This document shows positions 51,085 to 61,810 of a DNA stretch of 64,000 nt, piece by piece. The notes under the pieces were generated by a model that saw nothing but the letters and a program-made list of their open reading frames with translations, was not told the DNA's origin and did no database searches. The stretch spans positions 1 through 64,000 of the forward strand of contig NZ_JABMIJ010000011.1 in the NCBI RefSeq assembly GCF_014885015.1, in the 5' to 3' direction. Positions within the stretch are counted from its first letter, which is position 1. The number at the start of each line of letters is the position of its first letter. The DNA is from Spirabiliibacterium falconis (lineage in GTDB: Bacteria; Pseudomonadota; Gammaproteobacteria; Enterobacterales; Pasteurellaceae). The position numbers and the translations under genes are program-made.

Positions 51085-52956
51085 ATGGAAAATATATCAT
51101 TGTATACAGTATACCACAAATCATCTCATATATTGAATAATGCAAATATTAAACCAATTCAGGTTGGAACTGGACTTAAAATCCCTGAAATTAATTTAAG
51201 AGATAATACAGGTGAGAATATTGCGGAAAAAAATAATTCATTTTGTGAGTTAACCGCACAATATTGGGCCTGGAAGAATGATCAAGATTCTAATTACATT
51301 GGTCTCATGCACTATAGACGATTTTTTGATTTCAATACTTATGATGAAAGAGAAGAAAATAATTGGGGACTATTAGAAGTAGATAATTTTACATTAGATT
51401 TTTGTGAGCAATATGGATTGAATGAATCTACAATTGAATCTCAAGTTGTACCTTATGATATTGTGTTGCCTAATCCATGGGATTTGACAAAAGCAGGCTG
51501 GAGAAATGTTAGACATAATTATATAAATTCGGCTTATCACCATGAAAGAGATTTAAAAGAAACAAGAAATGTAATCGAAAAACTGTATCCAGAATATATT
51601 TATTCATTTGATAAAGTTATGCGTAGTTCTAAGGTTATAACTACGAATATGTTTATAATGAAAAAAGAAATTTTTAATGATTATTCTAAATGGTTATTTG
51701 ATATACTGTTTCAGCTTGAAAAACAGATTGATATCTCAAGCTATGATGCACAAGAAAAGCGTGTCTTTGGTTACTTATCAGAAAGACTATTGAATGTATG
51801 GCTTGATTATCAATTATCTGAGAATAAAAAATTAAGAGTAAATTACTTAAGACGTGTTTTTGTCAAAAATACAGAAAGTAAAAATTGGTATTCAATAAAA
51901 CCTGAAACTAATAAAGAGATTGTGAGTGTTGTCATAGCATCAGATAACAATTATGTTCCTCATTTAGCATCTTTGATACTATCAATCATAGAAAATTTAG
52001 ATGATAAATTTTATTTAGATCTGATTATTCTTGATGGTGGAATTAGTATTTATAATCATAATATGCTGCAAGCCTTATGCAGAAATTTTGATGCTAATAT
52101 TCAGTTTTTAGATCTAAAATCAGAATTTAACAATCTATCTGTTCATATGCATTTTTCTAAAGCAACATTCTATCGTTTGATTCTTGATAGACTGGTTACA
52201 GATAGAGATCGTGTTCTATATATTGACTGCGATACAATTGTTAATCAAGATTTGAGTAAATTGTTTTTTATGGATCTTGAGGGCAAAGCGATTGGTGCTG
52301 TTTTTGACTATATCATGCATCACTTTTGTCAAGCAGGAATACCCTCTATAAGTGATATTGGTAGCATAAAATCTAAAGAGTATCTTGAGGATTATGTAGG
52401 ACTGAAAAATCGTTGGAATAAATATTTCCAAGCAGGCGTGATTTTATTTGATCTAGAAAAGTTACGCAGGCTAGATTTATCAGACGTAATGGTGAAAGCC
52501 TTAATTGAGAAAAAATATTGGTTTCTTGATCAAGATATTTTAAATAAATATTTTAGTAATAATATTAAATTTATATCACCTAAGTGGAATGTGGTGAACT
52601 GTGGTGATGAGATATTCAATGGACTTTCGCATGATCAAATTAGCGAAATTGAAGATGCAAGAAAGGATCCTTATATTATCCATTATGCTGGTTATGAAAC
52701 AAAACCTTGGAATAATCCCGAAGCTAGATTTAATGAATATTATTTCTATTACCTAAGAAAAACGTTTTGGTATGAAGAAGTCTTGTTTAAATTTAATAAG
52801 AATAATAACGATAAGGCAGAAAGTACTGTTTTTGTCCAAACTATAACACCAAAAAGTTTTAAATGGAAACTAGCTAAAAAAGTTTGGAATCGTTTGCCTT
52901 CCTTTATGAAAGTTAGATTGAATAAATTAAAAGAATATCTGAAAAATAGGCTTTGA
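51085..52956 (+). CDS. wbbM: Two-domain glycosyltransferase: DUF4422 (GT111) fused to GT8, WbbM-like
   Basis: 623 residues. Residues about 1-250 are a DUF4422 domain (NNSFCELTAQYWAWKND, YIGLMHYRRFFDF), in Klebsiella WbbM a galactofuranosyltransferase. Residues about 275-560 are a GT8 transferase with the DxD motif at 381-383 (YIDCDTIVN), FQAGVILFDL, and IHYAG..KPW. A basic amphipathic tail (about 590-623) may bind the membrane. By analogy it polymerises a Galp-Galf chain. The gene is markedly AT-rich compared with its neighbours and has no uptake signals. Confidence 0.85.
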   Translation: MENISLYTVYHKSSHILNNANIKPIQVGTGLKIPEINLRDNTGENIAEKNNSFCELTAQYWAWKNDQDSNYIGLMHYRRFFDFNTYDEREENNWGLLEVDNFTLDFCEQYGLNESTIESQVVPYDIVLPNPWDLTKAGWRNVRHNYINSAYHHERDLKETRNVIEKLYPEYIYSFDKVMRSSKVITTNMFIMKKEIFNDYSKWLFDILFQLEKQIDISSYDAQEKRVFGYLSERLLNVWLDYQLSENKKLRVNYLRRVFVKNTESKNWYSIKPETNKEIVSVVIASDNNYVPHLASLILSIIENLDDKFYLDLIILDGGISIYNHNMLQALCRNFDANIQFLDLKSEFNNLSVHMHFSKATFYRLILDRLVTDRDRVLYIDCDTIVNQDLSKLFFMDLEGKAIGAVFDYIMHHFCQAGIPSISDIGSIKSKEYLEDYVGLKNRWNKYFQAGVILFDLEKLRRLDLSDVMVKALIEKKYWFLDQDILNKYFSNNIKFISPKWNVVNCGDEIFNGLSHDQISEIEDARKDPYIIHYAGYETKPWNNPEARFNEYYFYYLRKTFWYEEVLFKFNKNNNDKAESTVFVQTITPKSFKWKLAKKVWNRLPSFMKVRLNKLKEYLKNRL

Positions 52957-53206
52957 TGATGAAACATATATATGCTTTTGATAGTCTAAGAGGTATATTT
53001 TCTCTGATTGTTGTATATTCTCATTTTATGGGATTTAACTTGAATTGGAGCAATTTTTATTTCATACCTCAATAATTTGGTTTTTAGACAAATTGACTTT
53101 TTATAATGAATTGGAATTATTATTTAAGATTTTAATTTTTTCTGTTTTTCTATTTCCAATATCGTACATAAGCTATCATTTGATTGAAAAAATTATATAT
53201 ATTTAA
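52956..53206 (+). pseudogene. Remnant of an acyltransferase-3 (OafA-type) gene
   Basis: An ATG overlapping the wbbM-like stop opens 39 codons, MMKHIYAFDSLRGIFSLIVV onward, the typical N terminus of acyltransferase-3 membrane proteins, ending at a stop at 53073. From 53075, in another frame, 43 codons read as a C-terminal helix, ending SYISYHLIEK and a stop at 53206, again typical of the family. The roughly 270-residue middle is missing, so an internal deletion and frameshift have destroyed the gene. It probably once O-acetylated the glycan. Confidence 0.75.
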
Positions 53207-53233
53207 AGCATAAAATATTAAATTGAGGTGTAA

Positions 53234-54385
<1,152 letters not shown>

Positions 54386-54390
54386 TTTAG

Positions 54391-55158
54391 GTGAAAGGTC
54401 TTGTGATATTCATCGCAACGCATAAAGCATATAGTTTCCCAAGTCATGGAAGCTATGTGCCTATTCAAGTTGGGGCTGAGTGTGCACAAGCCGATCTTGG
54501 ATTTTGGCGTGATGATGTCGGTGACAATATTTCCAAGAAAAATGCTTCATTTTGTGAGTTGACCGCACTTTATTGTATTTGGCAAAATGCACTTTATTCA
54601 AAATTTGACGCTGACCTTATAGGCCTTAATCATTATCGTCGCTATTTTAAAGGTCATTTAGCTTTTAATGATGTTTATATAGCTGAGCCTGAAATGCTTT
54701 CTGACTTGCTAACTCAATATGATGTTATTGTTCCTAAGAGAAGAAATTATTGGATTGAGTCTGTTTATTCTCATTACAAACATGCACACAATATAGCTGA
54801 TTTAGATAAAGTGAGAGCGATTATTAAGTCTGATTTTCCAGACTATGTTGATGCCTTTGATGCTATCATGTCTCAAAAAAAGTTAGCACTTTATAATATG
54901 TTTGTGATGTCTGTTGATGATTTCAATGCTTATTGCAAATGGCTATTTACGATTTTGTTTAAGATTGAATCTTACATTGATGTTGTAAATTATGACGCTT
55001 ATCAAAAGCGTGTTTTTGGATTTTTAGCCGAGCGTCTTTTCAACGTTTGGTTATACAAACAAAAACTTAAAGTGAAAGAGTTACCCGTTGTCAATCTTGA
55101 GGGTGAGAATTTACTGCTCAAAGCATTCAATATGATTAGACGAAAATTATTTAAATAA
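54391..55158 (+). CDS. Stand-alone DUF4422 (GT111-like) glycosyltransferase
   Basis: 255 residues starting with GTG. It shares NASFCELTALYCIWQNA and IGLNHYRRYF with the N-terminal domain of the WbbM-like protein, so the two are paralogues. Likely a galactofuranosyltransferase that primes the chain or adds a branch; the acceptor is unknown. A basic C-terminal end (MIRRKLFK) may touch the membrane. Lies 5 bp after glf. Confidence 0.8.
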   Translation: MKGLVIFIATHKAYSFPSHGSYVPIQVGAECAQADLGFWRDDVGDNISKKNASFCELTALYCIWQNALYSKFDADLIGLNHYRRYFKGHLAFNDVYIAEPEMLSDLLTQYDVIVPKRRNYWIESVYSHYKHAHNIADLDKVRAIIKSDFPDYVDAFDAIMSQKKLALYNMFVMSVDDFNAYCKWLFTILFKIESYIDVVNYDAYQKRVFGFLAERLFNVWLYKQKLKVKELPVVNLEGENLLLKAFNMIRRKLFK

Positions 55159-55167
55159 AGGAATGAT

Positions 55168-56595
55168 ATGCTAGATGTAAAAAAAATATCACCTAAAGTG
55201 AACAAACTTTTTTTAATCTTATGTGATTTTTTTTCACTCTGCATTGCCATTTTTCTTGCTTACTATCTTTCCTTCCCTGATGACTTCTCCCTCTCTGTTG
55301 AAGAATTTTATGATTCTGTTGTGCGTTTGAGTTTATTTTTGTTCTCCGCAGTTGGGATTGTGGGCTGGATTTGGGTAGTTTACCGACATTATACTTACCG
55401 TAAACCCTTTTGGGATGAGTTGAAAGATATTTATGTCACGCTCTTTATTGGTGCATTGATCAATCTTGCTCTTTTAGTATTTAGTAATAATCATTTTTCG
55501 CTTTATACTTGGTGCTATACTTGGCTACTCGCTGGAGTATTACTGCCTTTAGGGCGAATGTTGTGTAAAAAAAACTTGCGTGAACTTGGCACATGGAATA
55601 TGTCGTGTGCGCTGGTATGTGATGCTCAGAGTTTGAAGGGGGCTTTTCAAGCCATCACCAGTGAAACCTATTTGGGCTACAATATCACAGCAATTGTGCT
55701 ACAAGGTGAGGGAGAAGAACGCCCGGATCTGATTAGTGGAGTGGAGTATATCACGCCTCCAGAATTTTGGGCACAATTGAACCAGTTCCAAAAGGTGTTT
55801 ATCGCCTTTGATAATCAACATCCGCTTTTGTTAGAGTGTTGGGTGCGCAAGCTCGCTAAAGAGGGGCTGCGCAATGTATCAATTTTGCCACCACTGCGCG
55901 GTGTGCCACTTTATGATGCGGAAGTCTCTCACTTTTTTGGGCATGAAGCAATAGCTCTCCGTATCCATAATAACCTTGCTAAACGCTCTTCTCGTTTTGT
56001 TAAGCGTACGTTTGATATTGTGGTTGCATTTCTGTTGCTGGTATTTACCGCGCCATTGTTTTTATATCTAGTATGGCGTATTCGTCAAGACGGTGGTTCA
56101 GCTACTTATAGTCAAGTTCGTGTTGGACGTAATGGAAGGGCCTTTCATTGTTATAAATTTAGAACGATGGTAACAAATTCTGCACAGGTATTAAAAAGAT
56201 TATTACAAAATGATGAGCAAGCGCGAAAGCAGTGGTATGCAACTTATAAGTTAAAAAACGATCCTCGAATTACTAAGATTGGGCATTTATTGCGTCGCAC
56301 AAGCCTTGATGAGCTTCCACAGTTGTGGAATGTATTAAAAGGCGATATGAGTTTAGTAGGCCCGAGACCAGTAATTCGCCCTGAGTTAAAATTTTATGGT
56401 GATGATTTAACTTATTATTATATGGTGCGTCCTGGACTTTCTGGTCTATGGCAGGTGAGTGGACGTAGTGATACAGATTATCCAACGCGAGTGTACCTTG
56501 ATTGTTGGTATGTCAAAAATTGGGCGTTGTGGAATGATATTGTAATTTTGGCTAAGACTGTCAGTGTAGTGATTAAAGGAAAAGGTGCTTATTAA
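55168..56595 (+). CDS. wbaP: Undecaprenyl-phosphate hexose-1-phosphate transferase WbaP
   Basis: 475 residues of the WbaP/RfbP family: four N-terminal helices (about 10-120), a CoA-binding-like middle domain, a helix near 280-305, and the catalytic domain with [41 protein letters not shown]-type and [11 protein letters not shown] motifs. Transfers galactose- or glucose-1-phosphate to undecaprenyl phosphate, starting the glycan. Last gene of the locus. Confidence 0.93.
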   Translation: MLDVKKISPKVNKLFLILCDFFSLCIAIFLAYYLSFPDDFSLSVEEFYDSVVRLSLFLFSAVGIVGWIWVVYRHYTYRKPFWDELKDIYVTLFIGALINLALLVFSNNHFSLYTWCYTWLLAGVLLPLGRMLCKKNLRELGTWNMSCALVCDAQSLKGAFQAITSETYLGYNITAIVLQGEGEERPDLISGVEYITPPEFWAQLNQFQKVFIAFDNQHPLLLECWVRKLAKEGLRNVSILPPLRGVPLYDAEVSHFFGHEAIALRIHNNLAKRSSRFVKRTFDIVVAFLLLVFTAPLFLYLVWRIRQDGGSATYSQVRVGRNGRAFHCYKFRTMVTNSAQVLKRLLQNDEQARKQWYATYKLKNDPRITKIGHLLRRTSLDELPQLWNVLKGDMSLVGPRPVIRPELKFYGDDLTYYYMVRPGLSGLWQVSGRSDTDYPTRVYLDCWYVKNWALWNDIVILAKTVSVVIKGKGAY

Positions 56596-56628
56596 CTAAC
56601 TCTAACCGCACTTTCACTTTGCTCAATA

Positions 56629-56655
56629 AAAAAGCCACGTTGTAGTGGCTTTTTT
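56629..56655. terminator. Bidirectional terminator between wbaP and sodA
   Basis: Ten-base arms AAAAAGCCAC / GTGGCTTTTT around a six-base loop. Marks the right end of the polysaccharide locus. Confidence 0.9.
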
Positions 56656-56677
56656 AGTCTTTATATTTTTAATGTAG

Positions 56678-57298
56678 TTAGGCGTTTTCTTCAAAACGTT
56701 TAGCGGCTTCGTCCCAGTTTACCACGATCCAGAACGCTTTGATGTAGTCTGGGCGGCGGTTTTGGTATTTCAAATAGTAGGCGTGCTCCCATACATCGAG
56801 ACCTAAAATTGGGTAACCTTCGCAGCCTGCAATGTCTTTCCCCATGTATGGGTTATCTTGGTTAGCCGTTGAAACCACAGCCAATTTGCCATCTTTTAAC
56901 ACAAGCCATGCCCAGCCTGAACCGAAACGAGTTGCGGCTGCTTTTTCAAATTCTGCTTTGAACGCATCCACAGAGCCGAAATCACGCTCAATGGCATCTT
57001 TCAGTTTGCCTTGTAACGTGGTGTTGAGTTTTAACCCTTTCCAAAACATTGAGTGGTTAACGTGTCCGCCTGCATTGTTGCGAAGTGCGGTGCGTTTGTC
57101 GGCTGGGATTTTATCCAAGTTTGAAACTAACTCGATTGGGCATTTGTCGGCCCACTCTGGTAATGTTTCCAGCACAGCATTGGCATTGTTAACGTAGGCT
57201 TGGTGGTGTTTGGAGTAGTGGATTTCCATGGTTTCTTTATCAAAGTGCGGTTCAAGCGCATCAAAGGCGTAGCCCAGTTCAGGTAAAGTATAAGCCAT
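56678..57298 (-). CDS. sodA: Manganese superoxide dismutase
   Basis: 206 residues from the ATG at 57298; an ATG two codons earlier abuts the AAGGAA site. Metal ligands His27, the His in NHSMFW, and Asp and His in DVWEHAYY are present. The [10 protein letters not shown] and Gly-rich FGSGWAWLV motifs fit the Mn type. Regulatory sites for Fur and FNR overlap its promoter region. Confidence 0.95.
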   Translation of the reverse strand: MAYTLPELGYAFDALEPHFDKETMEIHYSKHHQAYVNNANAVLETLPEWADKCPIELVSNLDKIPADKRTALRNNAGGHVNHSMFWKGLKLNTTLQGKLKDAIERDFGSVDAFKAEFEKAAATRFGSGWAWLVLKDGKLAVVSTANQDNPYMGKDIAGCEGYPILGLDVWEHAYYLKYQNRRPDYIKAFWIVVNWDEAAKRFEENA

Positions 57299-57327
57299 AA
57301 TCATTTCCTTCTTTGTGTTGGTTGCTA

Positions 57328-57346
57328 GATAATGCGAGTTATTATA
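57328..57346 (-). promoter_or_regulatory. Fur-like box over the sodA -10
   Basis: The 19 bases match the Fur consensus at 14 positions and include the minus-strand TATAAT at 57346-57341. sodA is repressed by Fur in E. coli. Confidence 0.5.
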
Positions 57347-57355
57347 GCAAATTTT

Positions 57356-57369
57356 TTGATCGAGATCAT
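57356..57369 (-). promoter_or_regulatory. FNR-like site upstream of sodA
   Basis: TTGAT-N4-ATCAT matches the FNR core at nine of ten positions. It falls in the -35 to -10 region of the predicted sodA promoter, so binding would repress without oxygen. Confidence 0.5.
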
Positions 57370-57386
57370 TATTTTAACAATACATT

Positions 57387-57414
57387 AAAAAAGCGTGCAC
57401 AAGACACGCTTTTA
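57387..57414. terminator. Terminator downstream of maeB
   Basis: Nine-base arms AAAAGCGTG / CACGCTTTT around a seven-base loop with flanking A and T runs. It lies 14 bp past the maeB stop. Confidence 0.85.
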
Positions 57415-57427
57415 GGGCAAAGTTCGG

Positions 57428-59698
57428 TTATTTTGCTTTCACTGCAGTGAGTGCGACCATATTGATAATGCGACGCACCGATGAGGTAGCCGTTAAAATA
57501 TGTGCTGGTGCTTTTAATCCCATTAGCATTGGCCCTACAGTAATGGCTGTTGTGGCGGCGCGTAAGAGATTATAGCTGATGCGTGCCGATTCCATATCTG
57601 GCATGACGAGAAGGTTCGCAGAGCCTTGAATTGGGCTGTCAGGCATAATTTCGCAACGTAATTTTTCATTAAGTGCAATGTCACCGTGCATTTCGCCATC
57701 GATGATAAGTTCAGGATCGCGGTCTCTCACTAATTGTAACACTTCACGCATTTTGACCGCACTTGGGTTGTTGTTGGAGCCGTAATTCGAGTTGGAAATT
57801 AGAGCCACTTGTGGCTTAATGCCAAATCGTGCCACTTCTTCGGCCGCCATGAGGGTAATTTCGGCGAGGTCTTCCGCACTAGGGTTTTGGTTAACGAAGG
57901 TATCAGTAATAAACACATTCCCCATTGGTAGAACAAGGCTGTTGACAGTCGCTGGTGTTTGTACTCCATCTTGTAAGCCGATAATATCAACCAATGTTTT
58001 TAGGTGTTTATTGTATGATCCAACTAAACCACAAATCATACCATCTGCTTCGCCGAGGGTAAGTAAGGTTGCCGCAATGGCGGTTGGATTACTACGAATT
58101 TCATATTTTGCTAAGGCTGGGGTAACGCCTTTGCGTTTCGTGAGAGAATAGTATTTTTGCCAGCATTGTTGATAACGCTCATCTTGCTCTATGTTGACTA
58201 ATTCATAGTCAACACCAGGGGTCAGGTGCAAACCTAATTTTTTAATACGTTGTTCTATCACACTTGGGCGACCAATGAGAATTGGTGTGGCAATGCCCAG
58301 TGTTGCAATTTCTTGCGCGGCATGCAGCACGCGGTTTTCTTCGCCATCAGCAAAGAGAATGCGTTTTTTCGCCAAACGCGCTTGTGCAAAAATCGGTTTC
58401 ATAAAGAGGTTTGTTTTGTAAACAAACTGAGTCAGGCGTTCGATATACAGGTCAAAATCATTAATTGGACGTTGTGCCACCCCTGAGTCCATCGCAGCTT
58501 TTGCAACCGCTGGTGCGATTTTAATAATTAAGCGTGGGTCAAATGGTTTTGGAATGAGGTAATCTGGGCCGAAGGCAAGTTCTTGATCACCATAAGCACT
58601 GCTAACCACTTCATTTTGCTCAGCATGGGCAAGTTCTGCAATGGCTTTGACTGCCGCAAGTTTCATTTCTTCATTAATTGCAGTAGCCCCTACATCAAGT
58701 GCACCACGGAAAATAAATGGAAAACATAACACATTATTAACCTGATTTGGGAAGTCGGAGCGACCCGTGCAGACAATGGCGTCTGGACGTACGGCTTTGG
58801 CTTCTGGTGGCAAAATTTCAGGATCAGGATTGGCAAGTGCTAAAATGATCGGGCTTTTCGCCATGGTTTTTACCATATCTTGCGTGAGAGCTCCCGCAGC
58901 AGAACAGCCTAAGAAAATATCCGCATTGGGCATAGCGTCAGCTAAAGTGCGGTTACCATTATCGTCAATAGCGTAGAATTTTTTGGTCTCATCCATGCGA
59001 TCGTAATCTTGTCGCTGTTTGTAGATAACGCCTTTCGAGTCACACACGGTGATGTGTTCTTTTTTCATACCAAGTGCGAGCAACAGGTTCAAACAAGCGA
59101 TGGCAGAGGCACCTGCGCCAGATACGACCAATTTGACATCGGCGAACTCTTTTTTCACAACGCGTAAGCCATTGAGCACAGCGGCTGCACAAATAATGGC
59201 GGTGCCGTGTTGATCATCGTGAAACACTGGAATATTCATTTTCTCACGCAGTTTTTTCTCAATGTAGAAACACTCTGGTGCTTTTATATCTTCTAAATTA
59301 ATACCACCAAAGGTTGGCTCGAGTGAGGCAATAATGTCGACTAACTTATCAGGATCACGTTCATCAATTTCAATATCAAACACATCAACGCCAGCAAATT
59401 TTTTGAATAAAACACCTTTACCTTCCATCACGGGTTTGCCCGCTAATGCACCGATATTGCCTAATCCTAGCACGGCGGTGCCGTTAGAAATAACGCCGAC
59501 CAAGTTGCCTCGAGCCGTGTATTTATAAGCAGCTAGCGGGTCGTCTTTAATTTCTAAACACGGAATGGCAACGCCTGGTGAGTACGCCAGTGCCAAATCA
59601 CGTTGGGTGGCAAGAGATTTGGTTGGGGTAACTTCAATTTTGCCCGGAACTGGGAATTCGTGAAAATCAAGTGCCGCTTGGCGAAGTTGTTTATCCAT
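57428..59698 (-). CDS. maeB: NADP-dependent malic enzyme MaeB (malic-phosphotransacetylase fusion)
   Basis: Oxidatively decarboxylates malate to pyruvate. 756 residues: malic N and NAD-binding domains (about 1-425: [38 protein letters not shown]) and a C-terminal phosphotransacetylase-like domain (about 430-756) that lacks catalysis in E. coli and regulates the enzyme. Divergent from rsuA. Confidence 0.94.
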   Translation of the reverse strand: MDKQLRQAALDFHEFPVPGKIEVTPTKSLATQRDLALAYSPGVAIPCLEIKDDPLAAYKYTARGNLVGVISNGTAVLGLGNIGALAGKPVMEGKGVLFKKFAGVDVFDIEIDERDPDKLVDIIASLEPTFGGINLEDIKAPECFYIEKKLREKMNIPVFHDDQHGTAIICAAAVLNGLRVVKKEFADVKLVVSGAGASAIACLNLLLALGMKKEHITVCDSKGVIYKQRQDYDRMDETKKFYAIDDNGNRTLADAMPNADIFLGCSAAGALTQDMVKTMAKSPIILALANPDPEILPPEAKAVRPDAIVCTGRSDFPNQVNNVLCFPFIFRGALDVGATAINEEMKLAAVKAIAELAHAEQNEVVSSAYGDQELAFGPDYLIPKPFDPRLIIKIAPAVAKAAMDSGVAQRPINDFDLYIERLTQFVYKTNLFMKPIFAQARLAKKRILFADGEENRVLHAAQEIATLGIATPILIGRPSVIEQRIKKLGLHLTPGVDYELVNIEQDERYQQCWQKYYSLTKRKGVTPALAKYEIRSNPTAIAATLLTLGEADGMICGLVGSYNKHLKTLVDIIGLQDGVQTPATVNSLVLPMGNVFITDTFVNQNPSAEDLAEITLMAAEEVARFGIKPQVALISNSNYGSNNNPSAVKMREVLQLVRDRDPELIIDGEMHGDIALNEKLRCEIMPDSPIQGSANLLVMPDMESARISYNLLRAATTAITVGPMLMGLKAPAHILTATSSVRRIINMVALTAVKAK

Positions 59699-59755
59699 TA
59701 TAGACTCCTTAACTGTGCAAATAGTGCTATGCTACATTACATAGCGAATGCAAAA

Positions 59756-59761
59756 ATTATA
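59756..59761 (-). promoter_or_regulatory. Candidate -10 of maeB
   Basis: Perfect TATAAT on the minus strand, 58 bp upstream of maeB. The -35 region is poor, which fits an activated promoter. Confidence 0.4.
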
Positions 59762-59800
59762 CGCCATTGCACCGCACTTTTAAGATTAGAGGTGTAACTC

Positions 59801-59816
59801 TGTGAACTAGCACACA
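59801..59816 (-). promoter_or_regulatory. CRP-like site upstream of maeB
   Basis: TGTGA-N6-ACACA matches the CRP core at nine of ten positions. Its centre is about 60 bp upstream of the predicted maeB start, a usual class I position. Confidence 0.45.
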
Positions 59817-59884
59817 AAAAATTTGTCCTTTATGTTCATTAAGAACAGGTTAAAATAGGTTTTTTAGATGAAAGGAAATGAAAA

Positions 59885-60583
59885 GTGCGGTTAGACAAAT
59901 TTTTATCCAAGCAAATAGGCTTGAGCCGTTCGCAGGTGACTAAGGTGTTGCGCACGGGGGCGGTTGAGGTTAACGGTGCGGTATGTAAATCAGGTGCAGC
60001 ACAAATCAGTGAGCAAGACAGTATCACTTATGAAAAAAAACAGTTGCATTGGGTTGCGCAAGGGCAGTATATTATGCTGAATAAACCTTCAGGTTATGTC
60101 TGCTCCCACGACGGGGCGGATTATCCAACTATCTATCAATTTTTTGATCACCCCTTGCGCACCACCTTGCATTGTGCAGGACGCTTGGATATGGACACAA
60201 CGGGCCTTGTGTTGTTGACCGATGATGGTCAATGGTCGCACCGCATCACATCCCCTAAACACGATTGTGCTAAAACTTATCTGGTCTCATTGGCGGATCC
60301 GATTGAAGCGCATTATGTCGAGGCATTCGCCAACGGTATTCAACTACGCGGTGAAAAAACGCCAACCAAGCCCGCCGAGTGTGAAATCATTGATGATTAC
60401 ACTATGAATTTGACCATTAGCGAGGGGCGTTACCATCAGGTGAAACGGATGTTTGCCGCACTTGGTAACAAAGTTATCGGCTTACATCGTTGGCGTATTG
60501 GTGGCGTGGAATTGGATGAACGGTTAGCAGAGGGCGAATTTCGAGCACTGACCCCTGAAGAATTGCAACGTTTTCAAGAATAA
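59885..60583 (+). CDS. rsuA: 16S rRNA pseudouridine(516) synthase RsuA
   Basis: 232 residues: N-terminal S4 domain (about 1-55) and a pseudouridine synthase domain with catalytic Asp in GRLDMDTTGLVLLTDDG. The start codon is GTG and lies inside an uptake signal (59883-59891), with AAAGGAAA eight bases upstream. No in-frame ATG gives a full S4 domain. Followed by bcr after 12 bp. Confidence 0.92.
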   Translation: MRLDKFLSKQIGLSRSQVTKVLRTGAVEVNGAVCKSGAAQISEQDSITYEKKQLHWVAQGQYIMLNKPSGYVCSHDGADYPTIYQFFDHPLRTTLHCAGRLDMDTTGLVLLTDDGQWSHRITSPKHDCAKTYLVSLADPIEAHYVEAFANGIQLRGEKTPTKPAECEIIDDYTMNLTISEGRYHQVKRMFAALGNKVIGLHRWRIGGVELDERLAEGEFRALTPEELQRFQE

Positions 60584-60595
60584 TAAGGATAATAT

Positions 60596-61810
60596 ATGAA
60601 TAATAGAACCTCACAATCGTTGGTTGAGATCGGACGAAGCCCGATATTTATCCTCATTTTAGGCACAATGGCAATGCTCACGCCGCTGGCGGTGGATATG
60701 TACCTACCAGCGTTTTTGGATATTGCCCGTGATTTGCATGTCAACGCCGAAAAAGTGCAAAATACATTGGCGTTGTTTACGATCGGTTTCGCACTTGGGC
60801 AACTGATTTGGGGGCCTTTAGCTGATAGCATTGGTCGTAAACCCGCTATTATCATTGGCACATTTGTATTCGCTTTGACCGCACTTTGGCTTACGCATAT
60901 CAGTGAAATTCACAATTTCCTAGTGTTACGCTTTGTACAAGGCTTTTTTGGTGCGGCACCTGCGGTGGTGTTAGGTGCTTTGTTGCGCGATCTGTTTTCT
61001 AAAAATGAATTTGCCAAAATGATGTCGTTAGTGATGTTGATTTCGATGATTGCACCACTGCTTGCCCCATTTATGGGGGGCTATATCGCGAAATTTTTTC
61101 ACTGGCACGCGATTTTTTATGTGTTAATGTTTGCCGGTCTTCTAAGTTGCCTTTTAGTGGCGTGGAAAATTCCTGAGTCGCACCCTAAAGAAAAACGCGT
61201 ACCCTTGAACTTGCGTATTGTGTTGCGTAATTTTGCCAGCCTCGTGCGTGAGCGTGCCGTGGTGGGCTATGTGTTGTGTGCGGGATTTTCCTTTGCGGGA
61301 ATGTTTTGCTTTTTAACCTCAGGTTCCATTGTTTATATCAATATTTATGGCGTTGCGCCTGAGCATTTTGGCTATTTTTTCATTTTAAATATGCTGGTGC
61401 TAATCACATTTACGATGATTAATTCTCGCGTTGTGGGGCGTTTTGGTGCTGAAAATATGCTGCGTTTTGGACTAACCTTACAATTTATGGCAGGTTGTTG
61501 GTTACTGTTGACCGCACTTTTTGATCTCGGTTTTTGGGCGATGGCAATCGGTATTGCTTGCTATATTGGGATGATTTCAATGATAAGCTCAAATGCGATG
61601 GCTGCGATTCTCGATCGCTTCCCACACGTGGCGGGCACAGCAAATTCGTTGGCAGGCACGATTCGTTTTGGCATGGGATCACTGGCGGGGATATTGATCG
61701 CATTGGTGCCAGTAAGCAGTGGACGTCCAATGATGATCGCGATTTTCTGTTGTGTGCTTGGTGCGGCATTAAGCCATTTTTTGTTAAGTTATAAAGTCAA
61801 AATGCGATGA
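60596..61810 (+). CDS. bcr: Bcr/CflA-family drug efflux transporter
   Basis: 404-residue twelve-helix major facilitator. The start LTPLAVDMYLPAFLDIARDL and LIWGPLADSIGRKPAII (motif A) are typical of Bcr/CflA, which export bicyclomycin, chloramphenicol and dipeptides in E. coli. Its TGA overlaps the treR ATG by 4 bp (ATGA). Confidence 0.9.
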   Translation: MNNRTSQSLVEIGRSPIFILILGTMAMLTPLAVDMYLPAFLDIARDLHVNAEKVQNTLALFTIGFALGQLIWGPLADSIGRKPAIIIGTFVFALTALWLTHISEIHNFLVLRFVQGFFGAAPAVVLGALLRDLFSKNEFAKMMSLVMLISMIAPLLAPFMGGYIAKFFHWHAIFYVLMFAGLLSCLLVAWKIPESHPKEKRVPLNLRIVLRNFASLVRERAVVGYVLCAGFSFAGMFCFLTSGSIVYINIYGVAPEHFGYFFILNMLVLITFTMINSRVVGRFGAENMLRFGLTLQFMAGCWLLLTALFDLGFWAMAIGIACYIGMISMISSNAMAAILDRFPHVAGTANSLAGTIRFGMGSLAGILIALVPVSSGRPMMIAIFCCVLGAALSHFLLSYKVKMR

